Shown here: positions 56,450 through 64,000 of the stretch, in pieces
Layout: the number at the start of each line of letters is the position of its first letter
Position numbering within the stretch: the stretch's first letter is position 1
NCBI GenBank assembly: GCA_902168115.1
Contig: CABHPB010000009.1
Location: forward strand, 55,469 to 119,468
Direction: 5' to 3'
DNA length: 64,000 nt
Source: an uncultured Methylopila sp.
GTDB taxonomy: Bacteria > Pseudomonadota > Alphaproteobacteria > Rhizobiales > Methylopilaceae
Program-made: the position numbers and the translations under genes
Notes under the pieces: generated by a model
Databases searched by the model: none
What the model saw: the letters and a program-made list of their open reading frames with translations, nothing else
What the model was told of the DNA's origin: nothing

Positions 56450-56591
56450 GACGTGAGCGCACGGCGGACGGGCGGCGGACGGTTTCCGCCGCATTCCGGC
56501 CACCTTGCCGACCGGAAGGGGTAGCAGCTTCCGGTCCTTACGGGACGCACACGCGCATTTGGGGCGCCTCAAACAATCGGGACGGACCGCC

Positions 56592-57812
56592 ATGGCAGTC
56601 GGCACTATCGGTAATCTCGCACCCAACAGCCTCGAGTTCTTCGAGTTCTTCGACCCCAACGCGCGCTTCAATTTCGGCAACAAGTCGGAAATCTCGCTCG
56701 TCAGCCGCGACGGCTACGAGCTCGTGCTCAAGGGCGACGGCTTCAAATACGGATCCGGCAACACGCCGAAGGACGGCACGATCACCGACATCTTCCTGTA
56801 CGACTCCCACGGCGACCTCGTCGGGCGGGTCGACGACGTCTCCTACTCGCTGGTGAAGTATTACGAGACCGTCGTCGACGACGGGAATCCGGACAAGTTC
56901 ACCGCCGATCTGCTGTCTGGAAATGACGATCTCGCCGGCGGCTCGGCCCGCGACAAGCTGCAGGGCTACGACGGAAACGACCTGATCAAGGGCTTCTTCG
57001 GCCACGACACGCTGATCGGCGACGGCGGCGACGACACCCTCAATGGCGGCGACGGCGCCGACAACCTGTTCGGCGGCTCCGGCGCGGACAGCCTTCTCGG
57101 CGGCGACGGCCAGGACCTGCTGGTCGGCGCCAAGGGCGACGACATCCTCGCCGGCGGCTATGACGACGACCGTCTCGACGGCGGCGCCGGCAACGACACC
57201 CTCAACGGCGACGCCGGATTCGACAGCCTCAACGGCGGCGGCGGCGACGACAGCCTGATCGGCGGCGGCGGCGGCGACCAGATCGAGTCCGGCGACGGGA
57301 ACGACTTCGCGAGCGGCGGCGGCGGCAACGACTTCATCGGCGCAGGCGCCGGGAACGACACCGTCACCGGCGGCGACGCCAAGGACGAGATCTACGGCGA
57401 CAACGGGAACGATTCGCTCTCCGGCGACGCCGGCGACGACGCGCTCTCGGGCGGCGCGGGCGCCGACACGCTGGTCGGCGGCGCGGGCTTCGACACGCTG
57501 TTCGGCGGCGGAGGCGACGACGTCTTCCAGTTCGTCAAGCAGGAGCACGGCAGCGACACGATCCTCGACTTCGATCGCGGCGACGACCTGCTCGCCTTCA
57601 AGGCGTCGGGCTTCGACAACCTCGACGCCGACTTCGATCTGGTGACGGGCAAGAACCCGGAGGCCGACACCGGCGACGGGACCTTCCTCTACAACACCAA
57701 GTCTCACGAGCTGTTCTGGGACGCGAACGGCGACGGCAAGGGCAAGGAGTTCTATGTCGCGACGCTCGACGGCGTGAAGGATCTCGACAAGGGCGACTTC
57801 CTGATCGTCTGA
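56592..57812 (+). CDS. RTX calcium-binding secreted protein
   Basis: A 406-residue acidic protein, no N-terminal signal. The N-terminal module (residues 1-110) shares GDGFKYGSGNTPKDGTI with the smaller paralogue. Residues about 118-315 hold around 18 RTX nonapeptides (GGDGADNLFGGSGADSLLGGDGQDLL and so on), which bind calcium in a beta roll outside the cell. The C-terminus has DVFQFV...DTILDFDRGDDLLAF and LFWDANGDG. It probably leaves by a type I secretion system encoded elsewhere. Confidence 0.9.
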   Translation: MAVGTIGNLAPNSLEFFEFFDPNARFNFGNKSEISLVSRDGYELVLKGDGFKYGSGNTPKDGTITDIFLYDSHGDLVGRVDDVSYSLVKYYETVVDDGNPDKFTADLLSGNDDLAGGSARDKLQGYDGNDLIKGFFGHDTLIGDGGDDTLNGGDGADNLFGGSGADSLLGGDGQDLLVGAKGDDILAGGYDDDRLDGGAGNDTLNGDAGFDSLNGGGGDDSLIGGGGGDQIESGDGNDFASGGGGNDFIGAGAGNDTVTGGDAKDEIYGDNGNDSLSGDAGDDALSGGAGADTLVGGAGFDTLFGGGGDDVFQFVKQEHGSDTILDFDRGDDLLAFKASGFDNLDADFDLVTGKNPEADTGDGTFLYNTKSHELFWDANGDGKGKEFYVATLDGVKDLDKGDFLIV

Positions 57813-57830
57813 TCCTGCGTCATCCTACGG

Positions 57831-57883
57831 GACGGCCGTGCGACAGCGGCCGTCTCGCAGCCTGCGGGGCGCTTCGGCGCCCC
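57831..57883 (+). terminator. Two tandem hairpins after the RTX gene
   Basis: GACGGCCG pairs with CGGCCGTC across 8 bases, then GGGGCGC and GCGCCCC close on a TTCG tetraloop. There is no real T-run, so termination may be weak. They lie 18 bases after the RTX stop and 15 bases before the next start. Confidence 0.5.
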
Positions 57884-57898
57884 GTTCCATGTCCGGGG

Positions 57899-58660
57899 AT
57901 GACGCGCGTGCGTCCCATCATTCTGGCCACGGTCCTCGCCTGTCTCGTCGCGCCGCCGGCGCGAGCCGAGCCGACCATCGCGCCCGGCGAGGCCGCGCCC
58001 GCCGCGGCGCTCGCGCCAGAGGCCGCCGCGCCGACGGCGCCTGTCGTTGCGCCGGATCCCGGTCCGAACGACGAAAAGGCCGAGGCCCCCTCGCCTGACG
58101 AGGCGCGGCTTCGCGGCATGGTCCGCGCCGAGGCCGAGAAGGTCGGCCTGCCGCCGGAACTCGCGGAAGCCGTCGCGAGCGTCGAGAGCGGCTTCGACGT
58201 CCGCGCAGTCGGCGGCGTCGGCGAGATCGGGCTGATGCAGGTGCTGCCGTCGACCGCCCGCATGCTGGGTTTCGCGGAGCCGCTGCCGCGCCTGTTCGAT
58301 CCGGAGACCAACATCAAATATGGCGTTCGCTATCTCGGCGAAGCCTGGAAGAAGACCGGCGAGGACATCTGCGGCACCGTCATGAAGTATCGCGCCGGCC
58401 ACGGCGAGACGCGGTTCTCGTACCGCTCGGTCGCCTACTGCGTCCGGGTGCGCGAGATTCTGGCGGCGCGCGGCTTCAAGGTGACCGGGACCGTGCCGGT
58501 CGCGACCTTCGGCGACCCGGTCGGTCGGCTCGGTCCGGCGCGCGGCGCAAGGCGGCTCGCGAACGGTCGGGTGCGGATGCGCTTCAACTGGGCGGGCGTC
58601 GACAGCCGACGCAAGGCGCTCGACCGGGCGGCCTCCGCCACCATCTCGATCATGCAGTAG
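57899..58660 (+). CDS. Lytic transglycosylase (SLT domain)
   Basis: A 253-residue exported protein (signal peptide ending ARAEP) with a Pro/Ala-rich linker up to about residue 60. The SLT domain has catalytic Glu96 in ASVESGFD, then GVGEIGLMQVLPSTARMLGF and NIKYGVRYLGEAW. It cleaves peptidoglycan strands. The C-terminal 60 residues are basic and not part of the domain. It may help embed envelope machines; no such cluster is adjacent. Confidence 0.9.
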   Translation: MTRVRPIILATVLACLVAPPARAEPTIAPGEAAPAAALAPEAAAPTAPVVAPDPGPNDEKAEAPSPDEARLRGMVRAEAEKVGLPPELAEAVASVESGFDVRAVGGVGEIGLMQVLPSTARMLGFAEPLPRLFDPETNIKYGVRYLGEAWKKTGEDICGTVMKYRAGHGETRFSYRSVAYCVRVREILAARGFKVTGTVPVATFGDPVGRLGPARGARRLANGRVRMRFNWAGVDSRRKALDRAASATISIMQ

Positions 58661-58775
58661 TCGGTCGAAAACGCTCGGCTGCCTGCGAATTCGCTGGACG
58701 CGCAATGCGCGAGTGGGCATGTGACGTTCGTAAGGGGTATGGCGCGCGCCAGTTCTGCGCGCCTGTGGAGCTGAA

Positions 58776-60275
58776 ATGAGCGGAGGCCCGTTCGGGGGAG
58801 CGCTTCAGAGGCGGGAGCTGCTGCTGCTCGCGCTGGGGTTCGCCGCGCTGCTCGCCGTCGGCGCCGTCTCCGTCTTCCTCGTCGAGCGCAGCGTGACCTA
58901 CGGTCGCCAGGTCGCAAGGACGCTTGAGACCAAGGGCGAGATCGTCCGCGCGCTCAGCCTCGCGCAGGACGCCGAGACTGGCCAGCGCGGCTTCCTGCTC
59001 ACCAATGACGATCGCTACCTCCGCCCCTACCAGCTCGCGATCGAGAATTCCGGCGCCCGGCTCCAGCGGCTGCGCGAACTGATCGATCCGGACAGCCTGC
59101 AGGGCCCACGTTTCAGGGAGCTGCTCGAGCAGCTCGACATCAAGCTCGGCGAGCTCGCCCAGACCATCGCGCTCCAGCGGCAGGGTCGGACCGACGAGGT
59201 GAAGGCGATCGTCGACACGGAGCGCGGGCGCAACGCCATGCTCGCGATCCGCCGCGTCGTCCGCGTGATGTCCGAATATGAGGACCAGCAGTTCGCGGAA
59301 CGGTCGGAAGCGGCGATCGCCTCCTCGCGGTTGCTGCTCGCCGCCGTGGCGATCGGGCTCGTGGTGGCTGGCGCTCTCGCGATCGGCGCGCAGCTGCTTC
59401 TGCGCCGCCAGTTCCGGGAGCTGGACGAGGCCCGTCAGCAACTCGAGCAGGCGAACACCGGGCTGGAAGCCGCCGTCGCAGAACGCACCGCGGACCTCAG
59501 CGCCGCCAACGAGGAGATTCAGCGCTTCGCCTACATCGTCAGTCACGACCTCAGGGCGCCGCTCGTCAACGTCATGGGCTTCACCAGCGAGCTCGACGCC
59601 GCCCGGAAGGTCCTGAAGGATCAGATCGACCGGCTGGACGACGAGGAATCGAAGCGCGTGAGCTCCGAGGCGAAGCTCGCCATCGAGGAGGATCTGCCCG
59701 AGGCGATCGGCTTCATCCGGACGTCGACCGCCAAGATGGACCGGCTGATCAACGCCATCCTCAACCTGTCGAGACAGGGCCGCCGCGAGATCCGCCCGGA
59801 GCAGATTCCGGTCGAGGAGATGGTCAAGTCCATCTCGGACACTATTTACCAGCAAACGCAGGCGGCTGATGCGGAGATCGAGGTCCAGCCTGGTCTTCCG
59901 CCGCTGGTCAGCGATAGGCTTTCCATTGAGCAGATCTTCCAGAATCTGATCGAAAACGCAGTGAAATACCTGGATCGTTCGCGCCCGGGGCGGGTCTCCA
60001 TCTCCGGCCGCAGGGTCGGCGCCATGGTCGAATATGCGGTCGCCGACAACGGCCGCGGCATCGACGCCAAGGATCATGAGCGGGTGTTCGAGCTGTTCCG
60101 GCGCGCCGGCGCGCAGGACCAGCCCGGCGAGGGCCTCGGCCTCGCCTTCGTACGCGCCAACGTCCGCAGGCTGGGCGGCGTGATCCGCCTGACCTCCGAG
60201 CCCGGGCAGGGCTCGACCTTCCACCTCACCTTCCCGGCCGTGCTGCGGCCGAACCAAGAGAGTCCAGCGACATGA
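58776..60275 (+). CDS. CHASE3-domain sensor histidine kinase
   Basis: A 499-residue membrane kinase. A first membrane helix (about 14-36) and a second (about 185-210) flank a periplasmic CHASE3 domain with ALSLAQDAETGQRGFLLTNDDRYL. A coiled coil (LDEARQQLEQANTGLEAAVAERTADL) leads to the HisKA helix with His257 in IVSHDLRAPLVN. The ATPase domain shows N in IENAVKY, DNGRGID and GEGLGLAFV. The stop overlaps the receiver gene by ATGA, so the three following products are made together. Confidence 0.95.
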   Translation: MSGGPFGGALQRRELLLLALGFAALLAVGAVSVFLVERSVTYGRQVARTLETKGEIVRALSLAQDAETGQRGFLLTNDDRYLRPYQLAIENSGARLQRLRELIDPDSLQGPRFRELLEQLDIKLGELAQTIALQRQGRTDEVKAIVDTERGRNAMLAIRRVVRVMSEYEDQQFAERSEAAIASSRLLLAAVAIGLVVAGALAIGAQLLLRRQFRELDEARQQLEQANTGLEAAVAERTADLSAANEEIQRFAYIVSHDLRAPLVNVMGFTSELDAARKVLKDQIDRLDDEESKRVSSEAKLAIEEDLPEAIGFIRTSTAKMDRLINAILNLSRQGRREIRPEQIPVEEMVKSISDTIYQQTQAADAEIEVQPGLPPLVSDRLSIEQIFQNLIENAVKYLDRSRPGRVSISGRRVGAMVEYAVADNGRGIDAKDHERVFELFRRAGAQDQPGEGLGLAFVRANVRRLGGVIRLTSEPGQGSTFHLTFPAVLRPNQESPAT

Positions 60276-60706
60276 GCAGTCCGAACCAGCGCTCCGTCGT
60301 GATCGTGATGATCGAGGACGACGAGGGCCATGCGCGGCTGATCGAGAAGAACGTGCGGCGCGCCGGCGTCAACAACGAGATCCGGCACTTCTCCGACGGC
60401 ACCTCCGCCCTCGCCTTCCTGCAGTCGTCGGAGACCAACGCCAACGGACCGCTGCTGATTCTGCTCGACCTCAATCTGCCGGACATGACCGGCATCGACA
60501 TCCTCGGCGTGCTCAAGCAGCACGACCGGCTGAAGCGCGCGCCGGTGATCGTGCTGACCACCACGGACGACAAGGTCGAGATCCAGCGCTGCTACGATCT
60601 CGGCTGCAACGTCTACATCACAAAGCCCGTCGACTACGAAACCTTCGCGACGGCGATCCGCCAGCTCGGCCTGTTCCTGTCCGTCATGCAGGTTCCCGAC
60701 GCATGA
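60272..60706 (+). CDS. Single-domain response regulator (Rcp1-like)
   Basis: A 144-residue stand-alone receiver. The acidic pocket is MIEDDEGH, the phospho-acceptor is Asp66 in ILLDLNLPDM, the switch Thr is in VLTTTDD and Lys118 is in YITKPVD. It resembles the Rcp1 class that serves bacteriophytochrome-like kinases as a phospho-shuttle. Overlaps both neighbours by ATGA. Confidence 0.95.
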   Translation: MSSPNQRSVVIVMIEDDEGHARLIEKNVRRAGVNNEIRHFSDGTSALAFLQSSETNANGPLLILLDLNLPDMTGIDILGVLKQHDRLKRAPVIVLTTTDDKVEIQRCYDLGCNVYITKPVDYETFATAIRQLGLFLSVMQVPDA

Positions 60707-61755
60707 GCGGAGTCGCGACCGAAGAGGCGGCCGCAAAGCGAATCCTGCTCATCGAGGACGATGAGGGGCTGCGCCGCCTCGTCGGCCGCGACCTCGGCCG
60801 TGCGGGCTACGATGTCGTCTCGGTCGCCTCCTGCGGCGAGGCGCTGGCGGCCGTCGGCTCGCAGACGTTCGACGTCATCGCCCTCGACCACTTCCTGGGG
60901 CACGAAACCGGCCTCGACATCCTGCCGGCGCTGAAGGCTCTGCCGGACGCGCCGCCGGTGATCTACGTCACGGGCTCGGAGGACGGGCGGGTCGCGATCG
61001 CGGCGCTGAAGGCCGGCGCCGTCGACTACGTGATCAAGGACGTCGCCGGCGAGTTCCTCGCGCTGCTGCGCGCCTCGATAGCCCACGCGCTCGAGCAGGT
61101 GGAGATGCGGCGCGCCAAGGAAGCCGCCGAGCGAGCCGTCGTGGAGGCGCGCGACCGCGCCGAGACGCTGTTGCGCGAGGTCAACCACCGCGTCGGCAAC
61201 TCGCTCCAGCTCGTTTCGGCCTTCATGCACCTGCAGTCGTCGAGTCTGCCCGACGGGCCCGCACGCGAGATGATGCGCGAGACCGAGGCGCGGATCCTCG
61301 CGATCGCGCAGATCCACCGCCGGCTCTACACCTCGCCGGACGTCCGTTCCGTCGACATGGACGAATATCTGTCCGGCCTCGCCGAAGAGCTCGAGAGCTC
61401 GCTGCGCACGGCCGACCGGCCGCATCGCATAGACATCAGCGCGGTCCCAGTGAAGATGGCGACCGACCGCGCGGTGTCGCTCGGCGTCATCGTGACGGAA
61501 CTCGTCACCAACGCCTTCAAATACGCCTATCCGCAGGGCGCCGAAGGACAGGTGCGCGTGCGCCTCGCGCTCGACGGGGCGATGCTCTCGCTCAGCGTCG
61601 AGGACGACGGCGTCGGCATGGCCGACGACGCGCCGCCGAGCGGGACGGGCCTCGGCCAGAAGATCGTGCGCGCCATGGCCGCCTCGATCCAGTCCCGCGT
61701 CGAACGCGAGAGCACGATGCGGGGCACGCGGATCGTGCTCGCGTTCCCGGTCTGA
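60703..61755 (+). CDS. Hybrid receiver-histidine kinase (HisKA_2/HWE-like)
   Basis: A 350-residue soluble protein. An N-terminal receiver (Asp62 in IALDHFLG, Lys112 in YVIKDV) is joined by a helix to a HisKA_2 kinase. His162 lies in LLREVNHRVGNSLQLVSAFMHLQ, and the ATPase has VTELVTNAFKYAYP and DDGVGM. Kinases of this type often head the general stress pathway or relay to other receivers. It is the last gene of the three-gene unit; the convergent gene ends 4 bases away. Confidence 0.93.
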   Translation: MSGVATEEAAAKRILLIEDDEGLRRLVGRDLGRAGYDVVSVASCGEALAAVGSQTFDVIALDHFLGHETGLDILPALKALPDAPPVIYVTGSEDGRVAIAALKAGAVDYVIKDVAGEFLALLRASIAHALEQVEMRRAKEAAERAVVEARDRAETLLREVNHRVGNSLQLVSAFMHLQSSSLPDGPAREMMRETEARILAIAQIHRRLYTSPDVRSVDMDEYLSGLAEELESSLRTADRPHRIDISAVPVKMATDRAVSLGVIVTELVTNAFKYAYPQGAEGQVRVRLALDGAMLSLSVEDDGVGMADDAPPSGTGLGQKIVRAMAASIQSRVERESTMRGTRIVLAFPV

Positions 61756-61759
61756 CGGG

Positions 61760-63439
61760 TCAGCGAGCCGCGACTTCGGCCAGGTTCAGCGCGTATTCCT
61801 TCGTCCCGGGATCGTAGAGCAGCCGCCACGACAGCCGGATCCCCGTCGCCGCGAGTAGGCGTGACAGCGCCTCGCGCGCAGGCTCGCCGTTCGCGGAGAA
61901 CTCGATCCGGCGCGCCTGCAGCGTGGCGAGCGGCGCCGCTCCCAGCCCGACCGGCCGCCCGAGCGCGGCCGCGAGGGCAAGCCGCCACTGGTCGAGGGCG
62001 TCTAGCGCGGACCTCCGCCCGCCCGGCACGGACACGCGAACGTCCAGCGCCGGCATGACCTTGGCCGACCGGCCAGCCGTATCGCTGATCGCGACCGGAA
62101 CGACGTGGAGGGCGTCGCCGCTCCGGAGCAAGGCGAAGCGGGCCGCAGGCCGGCCCGCCTCGTAGGCGGCGAGAGCGGCCTCGACGGCCTTGCCGGCGGC
62201 CTCTAGCGACGCCGTCTCGGGCCCTTCGAAGGAGAGCCGGCCGATCCGCGGCATCGCGAACGCGGCGTCTCCCCCCGCAACCATCGGCGCGACGGCGCCG
62301 GGGTCGGCGATCGGCGCGTCCTCATAGGTCACGACCTGACCGGAGAGGCGCTCGATCTCGCGCACCGCCTCGGCGACCGGGCGCGAGCCGGAGACGACGA
62401 TCTCGGACCCGAGCCTTGCGGGCGCGATCGGCCGGCGATCGAACGCCGTGCAGTCGAGCCGCTTCTTCTTCGGCTGCGGCTGGAACGTCTTCGTCTCGGA
62501 CTTGCCCAGCCGGGACGAGGTGATGGTCTGGTAGGTCATCGACGCCTTGAGCGTTCCGGGAGCGCCGTACTCCACCCAGTCCTCGGAGACCTGCTCGGCC
62601 TGGAACTGCATCTGCTGCCTGAACGAGGTGCCGCAGGGCGCGCGGCGCTTGGTGCGGTAGTAGGCCGTGATCTCCTGACCGTAGCCGATGTTGTCGACGC
62701 CCCAGCCGCCGTCCTCGCTGACCTCCCAGGTTCCGCCGCTGATCCTGTAGAACGGGTCGTAGATCGAGCCCTCGCACCAGCAGCTGTCGTTGGCGGGGTC
62801 GCCGCCGCCGGGGTCGGCCTCGCGCACGAGGTTCAGCGACCAGTCGAACTTCGGGTCCGAGTTCTTCACCTTGCCGCGCCACTTGCCGTAGCCGTCCTTG
62901 CGCCAGCCGGCGAAGGAAGTGGACTCCGTGTCCGGATAGACGACCGGCACCTTCAGCTCGAAGCCCTTGAGGACCGGGGAGAGCCGCGGCGGCTCGTAGA
63001 GCATGGTCACGTTGTCGGTGACCTTCACGTTGGAATGCTTCTCCCACGTGTAGCAGACCGAGGCGAAATCGAAGGTTTTGCCGGGACAGGCGCCGCTCGA
63101 CAGCGGCTTGTTCTGGATGATCCCGGTGGTGACCTTGCCGCATTTGCCGGTGTCGCAGATCTCCTGATCGACCAGCGTCCAGGAGCCGGCGCCGTGGGGC
63201 TTGCAGGTGTCCGGGTCGTATTCGGTGAAGGAGGCGATGAAGGTCAGCTTGTAGCGCTTGATCTGGCCGCCGCCGGGCTTGCCGGGCAGCGTGCTGGCGT
63301 CGCAGGCGCCGCCCTTGGCGGCCGACTGCAGATCGTCCGCCGACAGCGCGGGCGTCCCGAGCGCGGGCTCGGCGGCCCTCAGCGCCTGCGCGTGACCTGC
63401 GGCGAACGCCGCGACGAGAAGCAACCGCACGCCGCGCAT
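61760..63439 (-). CDS. Secreted two-part protein of unknown function with STN-like C-terminal region
   Basis: A 559-residue exported protein (signal peptide ending LRAAE). Residues about 45-330 form a Cys-rich, Trp-rich domain with pairs such as CDTGKCGK and NDSCWCEGS; I do not recognise it. Residues about 345-559 contain segments like the short N-terminal domain of secretins and TonB receptors (VAEAVREIERLSGQVVTYEDAPI, LSRLLAATGIRLSWRLLYDPGTKEYALNLAEV). The order unknown domain plus STN-like tail is unusual. No neighbouring gene gives a clue. It is convergent with the signalling operon. Confidence 0.65.
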   Translation of the reverse strand: MRGVRLLLVAAFAAGHAQALRAAEPALGTPALSADDLQSAAKGGACDASTLPGKPGGGQIKRYKLTFIASFTEYDPDTCKPHGAGSWTLVDQEICDTGKCGKVTTGIIQNKPLSSGACPGKTFDFASVCYTWEKHSNVKVTDNVTMLYEPPRLSPVLKGFELKVPVVYPDTESTSFAGWRKDGYGKWRGKVKNSDPKFDWSLNLVREADPGGGDPANDSCWCEGSIYDPFYRISGGTWEVSEDGGWGVDNIGYGQEITAYYRTKRRAPCGTSFRQQMQFQAEQVSEDWVEYGAPGTLKASMTYQTITSSRLGKSETKTFQPQPKKKRLDCTAFDRRPIAPARLGSEIVVSGSRPVAEAVREIERLSGQVVTYEDAPIADPGAVAPMVAGGDAAFAMPRIGRLSFEGPETASLEAAGKAVEAALAAYEAGRPAARFALLRSGDALHVVPVAISDTAGRSAKVMPALDVRVSVPGGRRSALDALDQWRLALAAALGRPVGLGAAPLATLQARRIEFSANGEPAREALSRLLAATGIRLSWRLLYDPGTKEYALNLAEVAAR

Positions 63440-63591
63440 GGTGATCCGCCTCCCCTGACCTCGGCGGAGGCTAGCCGGTTTCCGGGCGGCGAAAACTTAG
63501 GGGAACTACGCAATCCCTCGCGGTCGCCGGACTGGGAGAAGAGGCGCCGCGGAGCGACGCCTCTCCTCCGGTGATGTCGGCCGAAGCCCGT

Positions 63592-64000
<409 letters not shown>

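Overview
The window looks like one end of a chromosomal contig from a very GC-rich alphaproteobacterium, most likely of the order Hyphomicrobiales (Rhizobiales). The grounds are carA and carB separated by about 7 kb, the carB-greA neighbourhood, trxB between a LysR gene and an ELM1-like gene, an mprF-acvB pair, a TIGR03808-type Tat protein, an extensin-like lipoprotein, paired DUF465 proteins and typical alphaproteobacterial palindromic intergenic repeats. I cannot name the genus. I saw no rRNA or tRNA gene, insertion sequence, prophage or CRISPR array. The last 22 bases are not biological: they read as the Tn5 mosaic end used in Nextera libraries, so the contig stops inside thiC.

Layout. 1-9.1 kb: tail of a hydantoinase B/oxoprolinase gene coupled to panB, an extensin-like lipoprotein, a cysteine hydrolase, GNAT, xi-class glutathione transferase, a secreted protein made of two copies of one domain, NUDIX, a metallophosphoesterase and a composite hairpin repeat. 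9.2-14 kb: rpsD with a good promoter and terminator, two small genes, a divergent HxlR regulator/reductase pair sharing two operator-like sites, YqeY and carA. 14-21 kb: acetyltransferase, MFS, a secreted caspase-like protein followed by a peptidoglycan amidase, cupin, cold shock protein, a beta-propeller protein and an SDR. 21-33.5 kb: carB, greA, a PAS-GGDEF-EAL protein, LysR, trxB, ELM1-like, MltB-like transglycosylase and topoisomerase IB coupled to a small Rho-N-like protein. 33.5-39.2 kb: an asparaginase that seems to start at ATC, a coupled methyltransferase/sulfotransferase pair, an outer-membrane channel-like protein and the Tat beta-helix protein.

39.3-46.7 kb: a hexarate catabolism cluster (gudD, GarL-like aldolase, garR) interrupted by a palindromic repeat, two DUF465 genes, a DRL/homoserine-dehydrogenase-like oxidoreductase and purE-purK. 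46.8-52.5 kb: rpsU, a TPR lipoprotein and acvB-mprF, which makes and turns over aminoacylated phosphatidylglycerol. 52.5-58.7 kb: an UbiA-family prenyltransferase that lacks most of its usual HAD domain, GtrA, two related RTX proteins around a GT-C-like membrane protein, and a lytic transglycosylase. 58.8-61.8 kb: a translationally coupled three-gene signalling operon (CHASE3 kinase, single-domain receiver, receiver-kinase). 61.8-64 kb: a secreted two-part protein of unknown function and the thiC fragment.

Much of the accessory content concerns the cell envelope: peptidoglycan enzymes, lipid aminoacylation, polyprenyl-linked sugar transfer and secreted Ca-binding proteins. I found no clear new multi-gene defence or biosynthetic system. 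The most distinctive items are the ATC start, the HxlR operator pair, the HAD-less UbiA, the duplicated-domain secreted protein and the CHASE3 phosphorelay operon.
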